A stretch of DNA of 64,000 bases from NCBI GenBank assembly GCA_902781655.1, contig CACZJZ010000001.1, positions 1 through 64,000 on the forward strand. Reading direction: 5' to 3'. The notes under the pieces were generated by a model. That model made no database searches. It saw only the letters and a list, made by a program, of their open reading frames with translations, and was not told the origin of the DNA. Both the position numbers and the translations under genes were made by a program. The stretch comes from an uncultured Lachnospiraceae bacterium. Lineage in GTDB: Bacteria; Bacillota; Clostridia; Lachnospirales; Lachnospiraceae. Shown one piece after another: positions 45,829 through 55,607 of this stretch (positions are counted from its first letter, which is position 1; each line of letters begins with the position of its first letter).

Positions 45829-46860
45829 ATGGCAAAAGCCGGGTTCGTGACAATCATCGGAAAACCGAATGTCGGAAAATCTACACTGATGAATACGCTG
45901 ATCGGACAGAAACTCGCCATCACCAGTTACCGGCCGCAGACGACAAGAAAACAGATGCGGACGGTGTACACGGATGAGCGGGGGCAGATCGTGTTCCTGG
46001 ATACGCCCGGCATGCTGCGTGGCGGGTCGGAGGACCTTACTGCCAGGGCCGCAGCGCGTCTGGCAGACGGAACGCCCTCCAAGCTGCCGCCTTCATTTGC
46101 GAAGGGCGCGGGAATCAGCGATCTGTGCCGGACGAAGCTCGGCGGGTACATGGAGCTTGCTGCCGAGAGCACGCTGAAGGAGGCGGATTTGATCCTTCTG
46201 CTGGTGGAGGCCGGAAACGGCGCGATCATTCGGCCGCAGGACCAGGCGGTGCTGGACCTGCTGAATAGTCCGGAGGCCGGCATCCGCACGCCGGTCTTTC
46301 TTGTGATCAACAAGATCGATGCCGTCAAAAAGACGCGTATTCTGGAGTATATCGAAACCTATCGGAAGGCATTTCCGTTCCGGGAGATCATCCCTGTGAG
46401 CGCGAGAACGGGAAAGGGCAGGGAAGAGCTGCTGTCCGCCATTTTCCAGATCCTTCCGGAGGGCGAGCCGTTTTATGACGAGGATACGGTCACGGATGAG
46501 AAGGAACGCGACATTGTGGCGGAAATTATCCGGGAAAAGACACTCCGTCTGCTGCAGGACGAGGTGCCGCACGGCATCGCTGTCCTTGTCGATTCCATGA
46601 AATACCGTGAGGGGCGCAATGGAACAATATGCGATATTTCTGCCAGCATCATCACTGAGAAAGACAGCCATAAGGGCATCATCATCGGCAGAAACGGGGA
46701 GATGCTGAAGAAAATCGGCACCGCGGCGCGGACCGATATCGAGAATCTGATCGATACGCATGTGAATCTGAAGCTGTGGGTGAAGGTGCGCAGGGACTGG
46801 CGTGACAAGGAGTCGGATTTGTCCGCCTATGGGTACCGTTTCAAGGATCTGAGGACCTGA
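45829..46860 (+). CDS. era: GTPase Era with an insertion after G3
   Basis: A 343-residue ribosome-assembly GTPase that binds 16S rRNA. G1 GKPNVGKST, G2 in RPQTTRK, G3 DTPG, G4 NKID and the C-terminal KH domain (GIIIGRNGEMLKKIG) are intact. Between G3 and the conserved KLGGYM helix lie 41 residues (62-102; 46012-46134), where the usual linker is about six; this makes the protein longer than the standard 300. The start ATG 45829 follows GGGGG and matches the family. It sits in the hypB-preP transcript, with recO next. Confidence 0.95.
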   Translation: MAKAGFVTIIGKPNVGKSTLMNTLIGQKLAITSYRPQTTRKQMRTVYTDERGQIVFLDTPGMLRGGSEDLTARAAARLADGTPSKLPPSFAKGAGISDLCRTKLGGYMELAAESTLKEADLILLLVEAGNGAIIRPQDQAVLDLLNSPEAGIRTPVFLVINKIDAVKKTRILEYIETYRKAFPFREIIPVSARTGKGREELLSAIFQILPEGEPFYDEDTVTDEKERDIVAEIIREKTLRLLQDEVPHGIAVLVDSMKYREGRNGTICDISASIITEKDSHKGIIIGRNGEMLKKIGTAARTDIENLIDTHVNLKLWVKVRRDWRDKESDLSAYGYRFKDLRT

Positions 46861-46917
46861 GGAGATGCCTGCCCGTCCCTGACACGCTGCCGCTGGAAAT
46901 GCGGCATGAGGAGAGCC

Positions 46918-47604
46918 GTGAGAGAAGAGGATGCGGAAAAGTTGTCCGGAATAGTGCTCTCAGCCACGCCGGCGGGTGAGTACGACAGGAGGGTGGTGCT
47001 GCTCACCAGAGAGGCGGGACGGATTTCCTGCTTCGCGCGGCGCGCGCGAAGACAGGGAAATCCGCTCATGGCCGCGACCTCTCCCTTTGCCTTCGGCAAG
47101 TTCCGTGTGATCCGCGGGCGCAGTGCGGATGTGCTCCTCGACGCCGAAATATCCAATTATTTCGAGCCGCTCCGCAGGGACCCGGAGGCGGCTGCCTACG
47201 GCTGCTATTTCCTGGAAATCTGTGAGTATATCACGCGGGAAAATAATGATGAGGCCTCGCTGCTTCTGCTGCTGTATGTGAGCCTCCTTGCGCTGGAAAA
47301 GGAGACGATCCCCAACCGGCTGGTGCGCGCGGTGTTCGAGATCCGCACTATTGTCACGGAGGGAGAATATCCGGGCATCGCCGAGGAGGAGAAGCGGAAG
47401 CTGGGAACGGATGCACTGCGTGCACATGCGTTTCTGACGCAGGCGCCGCTGCAGCGGCTTTATACGTTTGCTGTCTCGGAGCAGGTGCTGGAACAGCTGG
47501 AATGGCTGGCTGCCAGGAAGTGCCGGGTGTATTTCCGACATGATTTTCCGTCTCTCCGGGTGCTGAACACGCTGCTGCGCACTCTTGCACCGGAGACGAC
47601 GTGA
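46918..47604 (+). CDS. recO: DNA repair protein RecO
   Basis: A 228-residue protein that loads RecA with RecR and anneals strands. The N-terminal OB fold carries SATPAGEYDRRVVLLTREAG and ISCFARRARRQGNPLMAATSPF; the helical C-terminal half has LEICEYI. The zinc-binding Cys cluster of some RecO proteins is not evident. The GTG at 46918 is preferred because AGGAG lies just ahead, though an in-frame ATG 12 bases upstream is possible. It follows era as is usual in Firmicutes. Confidence 0.9.
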   Translation: MREEDAEKLSGIVLSATPAGEYDRRVVLLTREAGRISCFARRARRQGNPLMAATSPFAFGKFRVIRGRSADVLLDAEISNYFEPLRRDPEAAAYGCYFLEICEYITRENNDEASLLLLLYVSLLALEKETIPNRLVRAVFEIRTIVTEGEYPGIAEEEKRKLGTDALRAHAFLTQAPLQRLYTFAVSEQVLEQLEWLAARKCRVYFRHDFPSLRVLNTLLRTLAPETT

Positions 47605-47613
47605 GGATATAAT
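47585..47613 (+). promoter_or_regulatory. promoter inside the end of recO
   Basis: TTGCAC (47585-47590) and TATAAT (47608-47613) with a 17-bp spacer. It should drive the lipoprotein and glyQS. Confidence 0.82.
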
Positions 47614-47667
47614 TTTGATCTATGGGCATTTATCTGGCATCCCTGCAGAATTCATGAGGTGGGCCTG

Positions 47668-48285
47668 ATGAGAAAGGCGGCAGCAGTAGTTCTTGCGGTA
47701 TCGCTTCTGGCGGTGCTGGCAGTCGGCTGCGGGAGGAAAAGCACAGCCGGAAAAACGGAAGAGGAGCTGTTCGCTTTTGATAAGAACGGTTCCGTGACAG
47801 TGACCAGCGTGGAATCTTTCGATCGGGATTACTACAGCAGCACGGAGCTGTCCGACATGGCAGACCGTGAGATCGACGCATACAATGCGTCGAATGGAAC
47901 GGATGCGGTAAAAAAGAAGAAGCTCGCGGTGAAGGACGGCCGGGCAGAGCTGGTCTGCGTATACCGCTCCGCAGAGGATTACTGCCGGTTCAATGAGGAG
48001 AGCCTGTATTATGGAACGGTCGGCGGGGCCAGTATGAGCAACGTGGATCTCACCCCACTTCTGGGACAGAAGGAACTCCCGCGAGGGCAAAATACGCTCA
48101 CCAGCGAGGATCTCGACTGGATGGAGAATGATCCGATGGTCGTGCTGTTCGGACCGGCACGGATCCGGACAGACCGGAGAATCCGGTACTGCACAGGCAA
48201 TGTGCAGCCGGAGGACAACAGAAATGCTGTGATATCGGATACTGCGTCGGAATCGAATCCGGCGCTGATCATATTGTATCAATAA
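47668..48285 (+). CDS. putative lipoprotein
   Basis: A 205-residue protein with a signal peptide ending at a lipobox-like AVGC (Cys21), so it should be lipid-anchored outside the cell membrane. The mature part is polar with no motif I recognise. An in-frame GTG lies at 47659, but GAGGTG (47656-47661) fits the ATG 47668 start. It has its own promoter, and glyQS begins 17 bases after its stop. Confidence 0.75.
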   Translation: MRKAAAVVLAVSLLAVLAVGCGRKSTAGKTEEELFAFDKNGSVTVTSVESFDRDYYSSTELSDMADREIDAYNASNGTDAVKKKKLAVKDGRAELVCVYRSAEDYCRFNEESLYYGTVGGASMSNVDLTPLLGQKELPRGQNTLTSEDLDWMENDPMVVLFGPARIRTDRRIRYCTGNVQPEDNRNAVISDTASESNPALIILYQ

Positions 48286-48302
48286 CTGGAGGAGAGACAG
48301 TC

Positions 48303-49694
48303 ATGGAGAAAACGATGGACAAAATCGTAAATCTGTGCGGCAGCCGTGGTTTCATATATCCTGGCTCGCAGATTTACGGCGGACTTTCCAATACATGGGA
48401 TTACGGCCCGCTCGGCGTGGAGCTGAAGAACAATGTCAAGAAGGCATGGTGGAAAAAATTCGTGCAGGAATCCCCACAGAATGTCGGCGTTGACTGTGCC
48501 ATCCTGATGAACCCGAAGACCTGGGTCGCCTCCGGCCATCTTGCCGGCTTCTCCGATCCGCTGATGGACTGCAAGTCCTGCGGCGAGCGTTTCCGCGCGG
48601 ATAATCTGATCGAGGACTACGCGAAGGAACATGACCTGACGCTGGACAGCAGCGTTGACGGCTGGTCCAACGATGAGATGATGAGCTTCATCAACAAGTT
48701 TAAGGTGCCCTGCCCGTCCTGCGGCGGCTTCCACTGGACGGATATCCGGCAGTTCAATCTGATGTTCAAGACCTTCCAGGGCGTCACGGAGGATTCCTCC
48801 AATACGATTTATCTGCGCCCGGAGACGGCGCAGGGCATTTTTGTCAATTTCAAGAATGTCCAGAGAACCTCCCGCAAGAAGCTGCCGTTCGGCATCTGCC
48901 AGATCGGCAAGTCGTTCCGCAATGAGATCACACCCGGCAATTTCACATTCCGCACGCGCGAATTTGAGCAGATGGAGATGGAGTTTTTCTGCAAGCCGGA
49001 CACAGACCTCGAGTGGTTTCAGTACTGGAAGGATTTCAGCTGGAAGTGGCTGCTGTCCCTCGGACTGGATGAGAAGCATCTGCGTTTCCGCGACCACGAC
49101 AAGGCCGAGCTGGCCTTCTATTCCAAGGCAACCTCTGACATTGAGTATACGTTCCCCTTTGGCGACTGGGGGGAGCTTTGGGGCATTGCGGACCGCACCA
49201 ACTACGATCTGTCACAGCATCAGAAGGTATCCGGCGAAGACCTTTCGTATTTTGATGACGAGACCGGCGAGCGGTATATTCCGTACGTCATCGAGCCGTC
49301 CCTCGGCTGCGACCGCGTGACACTTGCCTTCCTGTGCGAGGCCTATGATGAGGAGACGCTGGAGGGCGGCGACGTGCGCACAGTCCTTCACTTCCATCCG
49401 GCGCTCGCTCCGGTCAAGATCGCTGTGCTTCCGCTGTCTAAAAAGCTGAACGAGGGAGCGGAGAAGGTCTACACAGAACTTTCGAAGTATTATAACTGCG
49501 AGTTTGATGACCGCGGCGCCATCGGCAAGCGGTATCGCAGGGAGGATGAGATCGGCACGCCTTACTGCATCTGCTATGATTTTGACTCGGAGAACGACGG
49601 GCAGGTCACGATACGCGACCGCGATACGATGCAGCAGGTCCGCATCCCGATTGCGGAGCTACGTCAGTGGTTCGACGGCAAGTTTGATTTCTGA
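48303..49694 (+). CDS. glyQS: glycyl-tRNA synthetase, dimeric type
   Basis: A 463-residue class II synthetase charging tRNA-Gly. The single-chain alpha2 type is shown by the N-terminal [13 protein letters not shown], motif 2 region [15 protein letters not shown], the motif 3 region [15 protein letters not shown] and the C-terminal anticodon domain. The Cys residues of CKSCGERF and CPSCGGF are placed as in a zinc site. GGAGGAG precedes the ATG. No T-box leader fits in the 17 bases before it. alaS follows 18 bases later. Confidence 0.97.
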   Translation: MEKTMDKIVNLCGSRGFIYPGSQIYGGLSNTWDYGPLGVELKNNVKKAWWKKFVQESPQNVGVDCAILMNPKTWVASGHLAGFSDPLMDCKSCGERFRADNLIEDYAKEHDLTLDSSVDGWSNDEMMSFINKFKVPCPSCGGFHWTDIRQFNLMFKTFQGVTEDSSNTIYLRPETAQGIFVNFKNVQRTSRKKLPFGICQIGKSFRNEITPGNFTFRTREFEQMEMEFFCKPDTDLEWFQYWKDFSWKWLLSLGLDEKHLRFRDHDKAELAFYSKATSDIEYTFPFGDWGELWGIADRTNYDLSQHQKVSGEDLSYFDDETGERYIPYVIEPSLGCDRVTLAFLCEAYDEETLEGGDVRTVLHFHPALAPVKIAVLPLSKKLNEGAEKVYTELSKYYNCEFDDRGAIGKRYRREDEIGTPYCICYDFDSENDGQVTIRDRDTMQQVRIPIAELRQWFDGKFDF

Positions 49695-49712
49695 GAAAGG
49701 CTTTGAGACACG

Positions 49713-52484
49713 ATGAAATATTATGGCGTGAATGAACTGCGGGAGATGTTTCTCAGTTTCTTCGAGGAGAAGGGATGCCTGAGACTGAACAGCTTCTCGT
49801 TGGTTCCGCATAATGACACTTCTCTACTGATTATCAATTCCGGCATGGCACCGATGAAACCCTGGTTTACGGGGCAGGAGATCCCGCCCAGACGGCGCGT
49901 CACAACCTGCCAGAAGTGCATCCGCACCGGAGATCTGGAAAATGTCGGCAAAACGGCACGGCACGGCACCTATTTTGAGATGCTGGGCAATTTCTCCTTC
50001 GGAGACTATTTCAAGAAGGAGGCGATTCCGTGGGCCTGGGAGTTTCTGACCGAGCGGGTCGGTCTCGATCCGGAGCGGCTGTATCCGTCCGTGTATCTGG
50101 ATGATGACGAGGCCTACAACATTTGGCTGAACGACATCCATGTGCCGGCTGATCACATCTACAAGTTCGGCAAGGAGGACAACTTCTGGGAGCATGGTTC
50201 AGGGCCCTGCGGTCCCTGCTCCGAGATTTACTACGACCGCGGCGAAAAGTACGGAAACGGGCCGGAGGATGTCATGGGCGGTGAGGGCGACCGCTTCATG
50301 GAGGTCTGGAACATTGTATTCTCCCAGTTCAACAATGATGGGCACGGCCATTACACGGATCTGGTTCAGAAGAACATTGATACCGGCATGGGCCTCGAGC
50401 GGCTCGCGGTCGCAGTGCAGGATGTGGGATCCATTTTTGACGTGGATACGCTGAAGAGCCTGCGGGATCTGATCTGCGAGCTGGCCGGCGGCATTGGATA
50501 TGAGCAGGACGGGACGTATGACACCGATGTCTCTGTCCGTATCTGCACGGACCATGCGCGTGCCATGACCTTCATGATCTCCGACGGCATTATGCCTTCG
50601 AACAATGGACGGGGCTATGTTCTGCGCCGCATCATCCGCCGCGCTGTCCGTCACGGAAGGAAGCTCGGTATTCAGGGTTCGTTCCTGCCGACGCTGGCGG
50701 AGCGCGTCATCGAGACCTCGAAGGACGGCTATCCGGAGCTCGAGGAAAAGAAGGAGTTTATCCTGAATGTCATCCGGGCGGAAGAGGAGAAATTCGGCAA
50801 AACCTACGAGGCGGGCATGGAAATTCTCGCATCCATGGAGGACGAGCTTCGCGCTGCAGGGCAGACAAGGCTGAGCGGTGAGAATGCGTTCAAGCTGTAT
50901 GATACGTTCGGATTCCCGCTCGACAATACGAAGGAGATTCTTGCGGAGAATGGCTTCTCTGTGGACGAGGAGGACTTCGACGCGGCGATGAAACATCAGA
51001 AGGAGGCCGCGCGGGAGGATCGCAGGAAGTCAGGCAAGGCTGCAACCTATATGGGCGCCGCGGCAACCGTATATGAGGAAATGGATCCTTCAGTGAATTC
51101 CACGTTTGTCGGCTATGACAGGCTGGAGACGGAGAGCCGCATCGTTGCCATGGCGGCGTTCTCAGATCCGGATTCCGGGGATGAGGATACCGTCGCGGAA
51201 GCGCTCTCCGACGGACAGAGAGGTGCCATTATCACCAAAGAGACACCTTTCTATGGTACGATGGGCGGCCAGATCGGTGACAGGGGACTGATTGTCCTCA
51301 CAACAAGTTATCAGGAGGCGGGCGGCATCAAAGCAAGTGCCGAGGAGATCGCAAAGGAGGCCGCGCTCGGCAAGGGCGCTGTCACGTTCGAGGTCGAGTC
51401 CACGGAACATGTGGCCGGCGGTAAAATCGCGCACATCGGTCATGTCGTATCCGGTATGTTCAAGCTCGGCGACACGGTCACGCTGAAGGTGGATGCGGCA
51501 AACCGCAAGGCGATCTGCCGGAATCACTCGGCGACACACCTGCTTCAGAAGGCGCTCCGCGAGGTGCTGGGAGCGCACGTCGAGCAGGCCGGATCCTACC
51601 AGGACGCAGAGCGCACCCGTTTTGATTTCTCGCATTTCCAGGCAATGACGCCGGCGGAGCTGCAGAAGGTTGAAAATCTGGTCAATGAGAAAATCGCAGA
51701 AGGGCTTCCGGTGACGACAGAGATCATGTCCGTCGATGAGGCAAAGAAGACCGGCGCGATGGCTCTGTTCGGGGAGAAATACGGAGACAAGGTCCGTGTG
51801 GTCTCCATGGGAGATTTTTCGAAGGAACTCTGCGGTGGAACGCATGTGAAGAATACGCTGGAAATCGGCTCGTTCAAAATTCTGTCAGAGAATGGCGTGG
51901 CAGCCGGCGTCCGCCGGATCGAGGCGCTGACCGGGGACAATGTACGGCGCTATTATGAGAACCTGGAAAAGGAACTCAATGCGGCGGCTGATCTCGTGAA
52001 GGCAACGCCCGCAACACTTTCTGATCATATCAGAAAGCTGCAGGAAGAACTCCGGGCAGCCCGGGCAGAGAATGAGTCGCTCAGGGCGAAGCAGGCGGAG
52101 AGCGCGCTGGGCAATGTCCTTGATCAGGTGAAGGAGATCGGGGGAGTGAAATTCCTCGGCGCTTCTGTTCCGGATGTGGATATGAACGGTCTGCGCGATC
52201 TTGGTGACCAGCTGAAGGAAAAAATCGGCGGCGCGAATGTTGTCCTGTTGTTATCCGCGCAGAACGGCAGGGTTTCGCTCATGGCGATGGCCTCTGAGGA
52301 AGCAGTCCGTCAGGGGGCGCACGCCGGCAATCTGGTGAAGGAAATTGCCGCGCTGGTCGGCGGAGGCGGCGGAGGCCGTCCGACGATGGCACAGGCGGGC
52401 GGCAAGAATCCGGCCGGCATCGGCGATGCGCTGAATAGGGCAGCTTCCGTGCTGGAAGCGCAGATCTGTGAAAAAAAGAATTGA
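49713..52484 (+). CDS. alaS: alanyl-tRNA synthetase
   Basis: A 923-residue class II synthetase charging tRNA-Ala, with an editing domain. MAPMKPWFTGQE and the TCQKCIRTGDLENVG tract are in the catalytic part; the editing site motifs are HSATHLLQKAL and CGGTHV; a Gly-rich C-Ala tail (GGGGGGRPTMAQAGG) ends the protein. Full length and standard. It is cotranscribed with glyQS. The stop overlaps the -35 box of rpsU. Confidence 0.98.
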   Translation: MKYYGVNELREMFLSFFEEKGCLRLNSFSLVPHNDTSLLIINSGMAPMKPWFTGQEIPPRRRVTTCQKCIRTGDLENVGKTARHGTYFEMLGNFSFGDYFKKEAIPWAWEFLTERVGLDPERLYPSVYLDDDEAYNIWLNDIHVPADHIYKFGKEDNFWEHGSGPCGPCSEIYYDRGEKYGNGPEDVMGGEGDRFMEVWNIVFSQFNNDGHGHYTDLVQKNIDTGMGLERLAVAVQDVGSIFDVDTLKSLRDLICELAGGIGYEQDGTYDTDVSVRICTDHARAMTFMISDGIMPSNNGRGYVLRRIIRRAVRHGRKLGIQGSFLPTLAERVIETSKDGYPELEEKKEFILNVIRAEEEKFGKTYEAGMEILASMEDELRAAGQTRLSGENAFKLYDTFGFPLDNTKEILAENGFSVDEEDFDAAMKHQKEAAREDRRKSGKAATYMGAAATVYEEMDPSVNSTFVGYDRLETESRIVAMAAFSDPDSGDEDTVAEALSDGQRGAIITKETPFYGTMGGQIGDRGLIVLTTSYQEAGGIKASAEEIAKEAALGKGAVTFEVESTEHVAGGKIAHIGHVVSGMFKLGDTVTLKVDAANRKAICRNHSATHLLQKALREVLGAHVEQAGSYQDAERTRFDFSHFQAMTPAELQKVENLVNEKIAEGLPVTTEIMSVDEAKKTGAMALFGEKYGDKVRVVSMGDFSKELCGGTHVKNTLEIGSFKILSENGVAAGVRRIEALTGDNVRRYYENLEKELNAAADLVKATPATLSDHIRKLQEELRAARAENESLRAKQAESALGNVLDQVKEIGGVKFLGASVPDVDMNGLRDLGDQLKEKIGGANVVLLLSAQNGRVSLMAMASEEAVRQGAHAGNLVKEIAALVGGGGGGRPTMAQAGGKNPAGIGDALNRAASVLEAQICEKKN

Positions 52485-52509
52485 CGCTCCTGCGCTGAGC
52501 CTGTATAAT
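52481..52509 (+). promoter_or_regulatory. rpsU promoter
   Basis: TTGACG (52481-52486), overlapping the alaS stop, and a perfect TATAAT (52504-52509) with a 17-bp spacer, 88 bases before rpsU. Confidence 0.88.
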
Positions 52510-52596
52510 TCTTTACGTGCTGTGATTTGTTTTATCAATTGCATCATAAAAACCCAATCAGTCGATATCTGAAGGGACTGAAGGGAGGGTAGCAGA

Positions 52597-52773
52597 ATGT
52601 CGAGCGTTATTGTAAAAGAGAACGAAACTCTGGACAGCGCGCTTCGCCGCTTCAAGAGAAGCTGCGCAAAGGCCGGAATCCAGCAGGAGATCCGGAAGAG
52701 AGAGCATTACGAGAAGCCGTCTGTCAGACGCAAGAAGAAGTCTGAAGCGGCACGTAAGCGCAAGTACAACTGA
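52597..52773 (+). CDS. rpsU: 30S ribosomal protein S21
   Basis: A 58-residue ribosomal protein, too short for the usual long-frame scan. It starts [20 protein letters not shown] and ends in a Lys/Arg-rich tail ([15 protein letters not shown]), which is diagnostic. GGGAGGG lies 8-14 bases before the ATG. It has a strong promoter and a downstream hairpin, so it is monocistronic. Confidence 0.97.
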   Translation: MSSVIVKENETLDSALRRFKRSCAKAGIQQEIRKREHYEKPSVRRKKKSEAARKRKYN

Positions 52774-52787
52774 TTTGGTACACCTGA

Positions 52788-52818
52788 TGAGCCCTTGGTT
52801 GTTGCAATCAAGGGCTCA
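52788..52818 (+). terminator. probable rpsU terminator
   Basis: A perfect 10-bp stem (52788-52797 with 52809-52818) with an 11-base loop; only a weak T-rich tail follows. Confidence 0.6.
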
Positions 52819-52888
52819 ATTCTTACCATTTGCCGTAATGGCTGCGCTGTGACATGCACGGCTTGATCCACGTATCCATTTCCGGCTT

Positions 52889-52894
52889 TATAAT
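52889..52894 (+). promoter_or_regulatory. -10 box very close to the next start codon
   Basis: TATAAT at 52889-52894 lies only 11 bases before the ATG at 52906. A TTGATC is 20 bp upstream, a long spacer. See findings on a possible leaderless mRNA. Confidence 0.5.
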
Positions 52895-52905
52895 CCCGGG
52901 ACTCT

Positions 52906-53994
52906 ATGATACAAGTTCTTCTGTTTCTCCTTCTGGCAGTGCTGCTGCTGTTTCTGCTGCTGCTTCCAGTGATGGTTCATGACGGAACCAGTTTTGTCAC
53001 AAGAGAATACACGGTCCGGTCTGACAGGGTCCGCGGCAGTCACACGCTTGTTTTTCTGACAGATCTCCATGGAAAAATATACGGCGGGGATGATGCCGCT
53101 GTTCTTCGCGCAATCCGGGATGCCCATCCGGAGCTGGCTGTTGCCGGAGGCGATCTTGTCACCGCGAGCGAGGCGGATCCGGACAGGAAGGAGTGGTACC
53201 GCGGCGCCGCGACGCTGCTTGAGCCGCTGGCCGGGAAGCTGCCAGTCTATTTATGCCTCGGCAATCATGAGAGGAAGATCGCCGATCCGGAAGAAGGAAA
53301 GGAGATCTGCTGGGAGCAGTACTGCCGGTTTCTGGAGCGTCTGGGCATCCGGATCCACAGAAATGATCATACAAGTCTGGAGGAGGCGGAAGGAAAGACT
53401 CAGATCTCCTGCGCGGACAGCGGAATTGATCTGTGGAGCTTTGAGGCGGGACGGGAAGAATTTCAGCGGTGCCGGAAGCATCGTATCACGCGAGAAGATG
53501 TCGCGGAGCGGCTGGGAAATCCGGACCCGGAGCGGTTTCATGTGGTTGTCACGCACCATCCGGCTCATTTTGACGCATGCGCAGCGTGGGGCGCGGATCT
53601 CTGCCTCTGCGGACACATTCATGGCGGGGTCATGCGGCTGCCGGGCATCGGAGGCGTCATCTCGCCAGATTTTGTTCTTTTTCCGAAATACAGCGGTGGA
53701 AAGTACGAAATACATTTTGACAGGAGTGGCCGGCGCGTCTGGAGTTCAGGGCGGGTCTTTTCTCCACAGAAGACGCCGCCTGTCCCAGCCGGTGGGAGGC
53801 GGTCGGTCATGGTCCTTGGATGCGGCCTCGGATTCCACACGATTCCGATCCGCATTTTCAATCCGGCGGAGCTCTCTGTCATTCACATTGAGGAAACGGA
53901 AAAAGAGAATGAGGGGGAGAGCGCTTCCGGCTATTTCCCACGCGGATGCCGCATAAGCGCGGCAGAGGGGGGCGGATGGAACCAATTCCGGTAA
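52906..53994 (+). CDS. membrane-anchored metallophosphoesterase
   Basis: A 362-residue calcineurin-type phosphoesterase with an N-terminal membrane helix (about 2-22). The five metal-site blocks are visible: TDLHG, AGGDLV, LGNHE, VTHHPAHFD and GHIHGG. The layout resembles YaeI/YkuE proteins, which act on envelope substrates such as lipid-linked phosphates, but the first block is DLH. The ATG has no ribosome site. The last 19 bases overlap scpA. The catalytic domain should lie outside if the helix is a signal anchor. Confidence 0.88.
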   Translation: MIQVLLFLLLAVLLLFLLLLPVMVHDGTSFVTREYTVRSDRVRGSHTLVFLTDLHGKIYGGDDAAVLRAIRDAHPELAVAGGDLVTASEADPDRKEWYRGAATLLEPLAGKLPVYLCLGNHERKIADPEEGKEICWEQYCRFLERLGIRIHRNDHTSLEEAEGKTQISCADSGIDLWSFEAGREEFQRCRKHRITREDVAERLGNPDPERFHVVVTHHPAHFDACAAWGADLCLCGHIHGGVMRLPGIGGVISPDFVLFPKYSGGKYEIHFDRSGRRVWSSGRVFSPQKTPPVPAGGRRSVMVLGCGLGFHTIPIRIFNPAELSVIHIEETEKENEGESASGYFPRGCRISAAEGGGWNQFR

Positions 53995-54866
53995 AGGTGG
54001 AGGCGTTCGAGGGTCCCATGGACCTTCTCCTTCATCTGATTGATATCAATAAAATAGACATTTACGATATTCCAATTGCGGAAATTACTGACCAGTATCT
54101 TCAGTATCTCGATGCCATGGATCAGGCGGATATGAATGTCACATCGGAATTTCTGGTGATGGCGGCAACTCTGCTCGATATCAAGTGCCGGATGCTGCTG
54201 CCGAAGGAGAAGGATGAGCAGGGGGAGGAAATCGATCCCCGCAGCGAGCTGGTCGGGAAACTGCTGGAATACAAGGTTTACAAATATATGAGCCTGCTTC
54301 TCCGCGACCGGGAGATGGACGCCGGAACGGCATGTTATCGGAAGAAGGCCCTCCCGGAGGAGGTGCGGAAGTATCAGCCTCCTATTGATTACGAGACACT
54401 GATCGGCGGCGCGACGCTTGCGTCCCTGCACGCGGTTTTCACGGATATTCTCCGGCGCGCGGATGACCGTGTCGATCCGGTCCGCAGCACATTCGGCAAA
54501 ATTGAGCGCGAGGAGGTCGACATGGGAGAACGAGCTTCCTATATGCGCGATTATCTGCTCCGGCACCGGAAGACAAGTTTCCGCGGTCTCCTGGAGCACG
54601 CGGGCAGCAGGGATGAAATCGTTGTTACCTTTCTCATCTTTCTGGAGATGATGAAAACCGGTGACCTGATCGTGGAGCAGACAGATAATTTCGGAGATAT
54701 CCGCATCACGGTCAGGGATCCGGATCATCTGGCGGGAATCGATCTTGGCTGGGCTGTGTCAGACGCGACCGAAGAAGCTGTGCCGGGGGCGTCAGATTCG
54801 TCTGGAGAGGCCGCGTCGGATGGCAGAGCGGATGAAAGAGAAACAGGAGACAGGAATGGACAGTAA
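53976..54866 (+). CDS. scpA: segregation and condensation protein A
   Basis: A 296-residue kleisin that joins SMC and ScpB in the chromosome-condensing complex. The N-terminal KVEAFEGPMDLLLHLIDINK is diagnostic; a Glu-rich middle and a winged-helix C-terminal part with VTFLIFLEMMKTGDLIVEQ complete it. An acidic tail of about 40 residues ends the protein. ATG 53976 follows GAGGGGGG. It overlaps both the phosphoesterase gene (19 bases) and scpB (11 bases). Confidence 0.96.
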   Translation: MEPIPVKVEAFEGPMDLLLHLIDINKIDIYDIPIAEITDQYLQYLDAMDQADMNVTSEFLVMAATLLDIKCRMLLPKEKDEQGEEIDPRSELVGKLLEYKVYKYMSLLLRDREMDAGTACYRKKALPEEVRKYQPPIDYETLIGGATLASLHAVFTDILRRADDRVDPVRSTFGKIEREEVDMGERASYMRDYLLRHRKTSFRGLLEHAGSRDEIVVTFLIFLEMMKTGDLIVEQTDNFGDIRITVRDPDHLAGIDLGWAVSDATEEAVPGASDSSGEAASDGRADERETGDRNGQ

Positions 54867-55467
54867 GGAAGTACAGGCTGCGATCGAGGCGGTCCTGTTT
54901 GCCGAGGGGGATTCTGTCGGCAGAAACGACCTGGCATGCGCGCTGGGAATCGGACGGGAAGAGATAGAACAGGCTATCTCTGCACTGATGGCAAAATACG
55001 ACCGCGAGGATTCCGGCATCCGCCTCATCGAGCTGGGCGATGCCGTTCAGCTCAGTACCAAGCCGCAGTATTACGACATCCTGATCCGACTGGAGGCGGC
55101 GCCGAAGAAGATGAAGCTCAGCGATGCGGTGCTTGAGACGCTGTCGATCATTGCGTACAGGCAGCCGGTTACCAAGGCGGAGATTGAGGCAATCCGCGGC
55201 GTCAATTCGGATTTTGCCGTGGACAGGCTGATCGGCTATGATCTGGTCCGGGAGCTGGGACGCAAGGAGGCACCGGGCAGGCCAATCCTCTTCGGTACCA
55301 CCGAACAGTTTCTCCGCTCCTTCGGCGTGAAGTCCATCCAGGACCTCCCGACGCTGTCGCCTGACAAGGTAGAAGAATTCAAGGCGGAAGCGGAGGAGGA
55401 AGCGGGAGAGGAACAATCGTCGGACGGACAGGAAGATCAGAGCGGAACTGTCGATGTCGGAATTTGA
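54856..55467 (+). CDS. scpB: segregation and condensation protein B
   Basis: A 203-residue double winged-helix protein of the SMC-ScpA complex. VQAAIEAVLFAEGDSV starts it and AYRQPVTKAEIEAIRGVNSD and EAPGRPILFGTTEQFLRSFG are typical. An acidic C-terminal tail follows. ATG 54856 has CAGGAG upstream and lies within the scpA end. A terminator follows. Confidence 0.96.
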   Translation: MDSKEVQAAIEAVLFAEGDSVGRNDLACALGIGREEIEQAISALMAKYDREDSGIRLIELGDAVQLSTKPQYYDILIRLEAAPKKMKLSDAVLETLSIIAYRQPVTKAEIEAIRGVNSDFAVDRLIGYDLVRELGRKEAPGRPILFGTTEQFLRSFGVKSIQDLPTLSPDKVEEFKAEAEEEAGEEQSSDGQEDQSGTVDVGI

Positions 55468-55515
55468 AAGAAAACCGGACCTTGCATCGGTTACCACCTC
55501 ATGTTTCCGGCAGCA

Positions 55516-55569
55516 GGCGCACAGAGCATTGTCAAAGAAATGACAATTTTTCTGTGCACCTTCTTTTTT
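55516..55569 (+). terminator. scpAB terminator
   Basis: A long stem-loop (55516-55525 with 55551-55560, one mismatch; inner stem 55528-55534 with 55541-55547) runs into TTCTTTTTT. The next operon's promoter starts right after it. Confidence 0.82.
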
Positions 55570-55572
55570 CTA

Positions 55573-55581
55573 TGTTATACT
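55573..55581 (+). promoter_or_regulatory. extended -10 promoter of the decarboxylase operon
   Basis: TGTTATACT (55573-55581) is an extended -10 box. The best -35 (TGTGCA, 55553-55558) lies in the arm of the terminator hairpin and is a poor match. Confidence 0.6.
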
Positions 55582-55607
55582 TTGATAAGCGCGATTTCGG
55601 AAACCCT

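Noticed and set aside
48286-48302. T-box leader expected before glyQS
   Set aside because: Only 17 bases separate it from the lipoprotein gene; no T-box elements are present.
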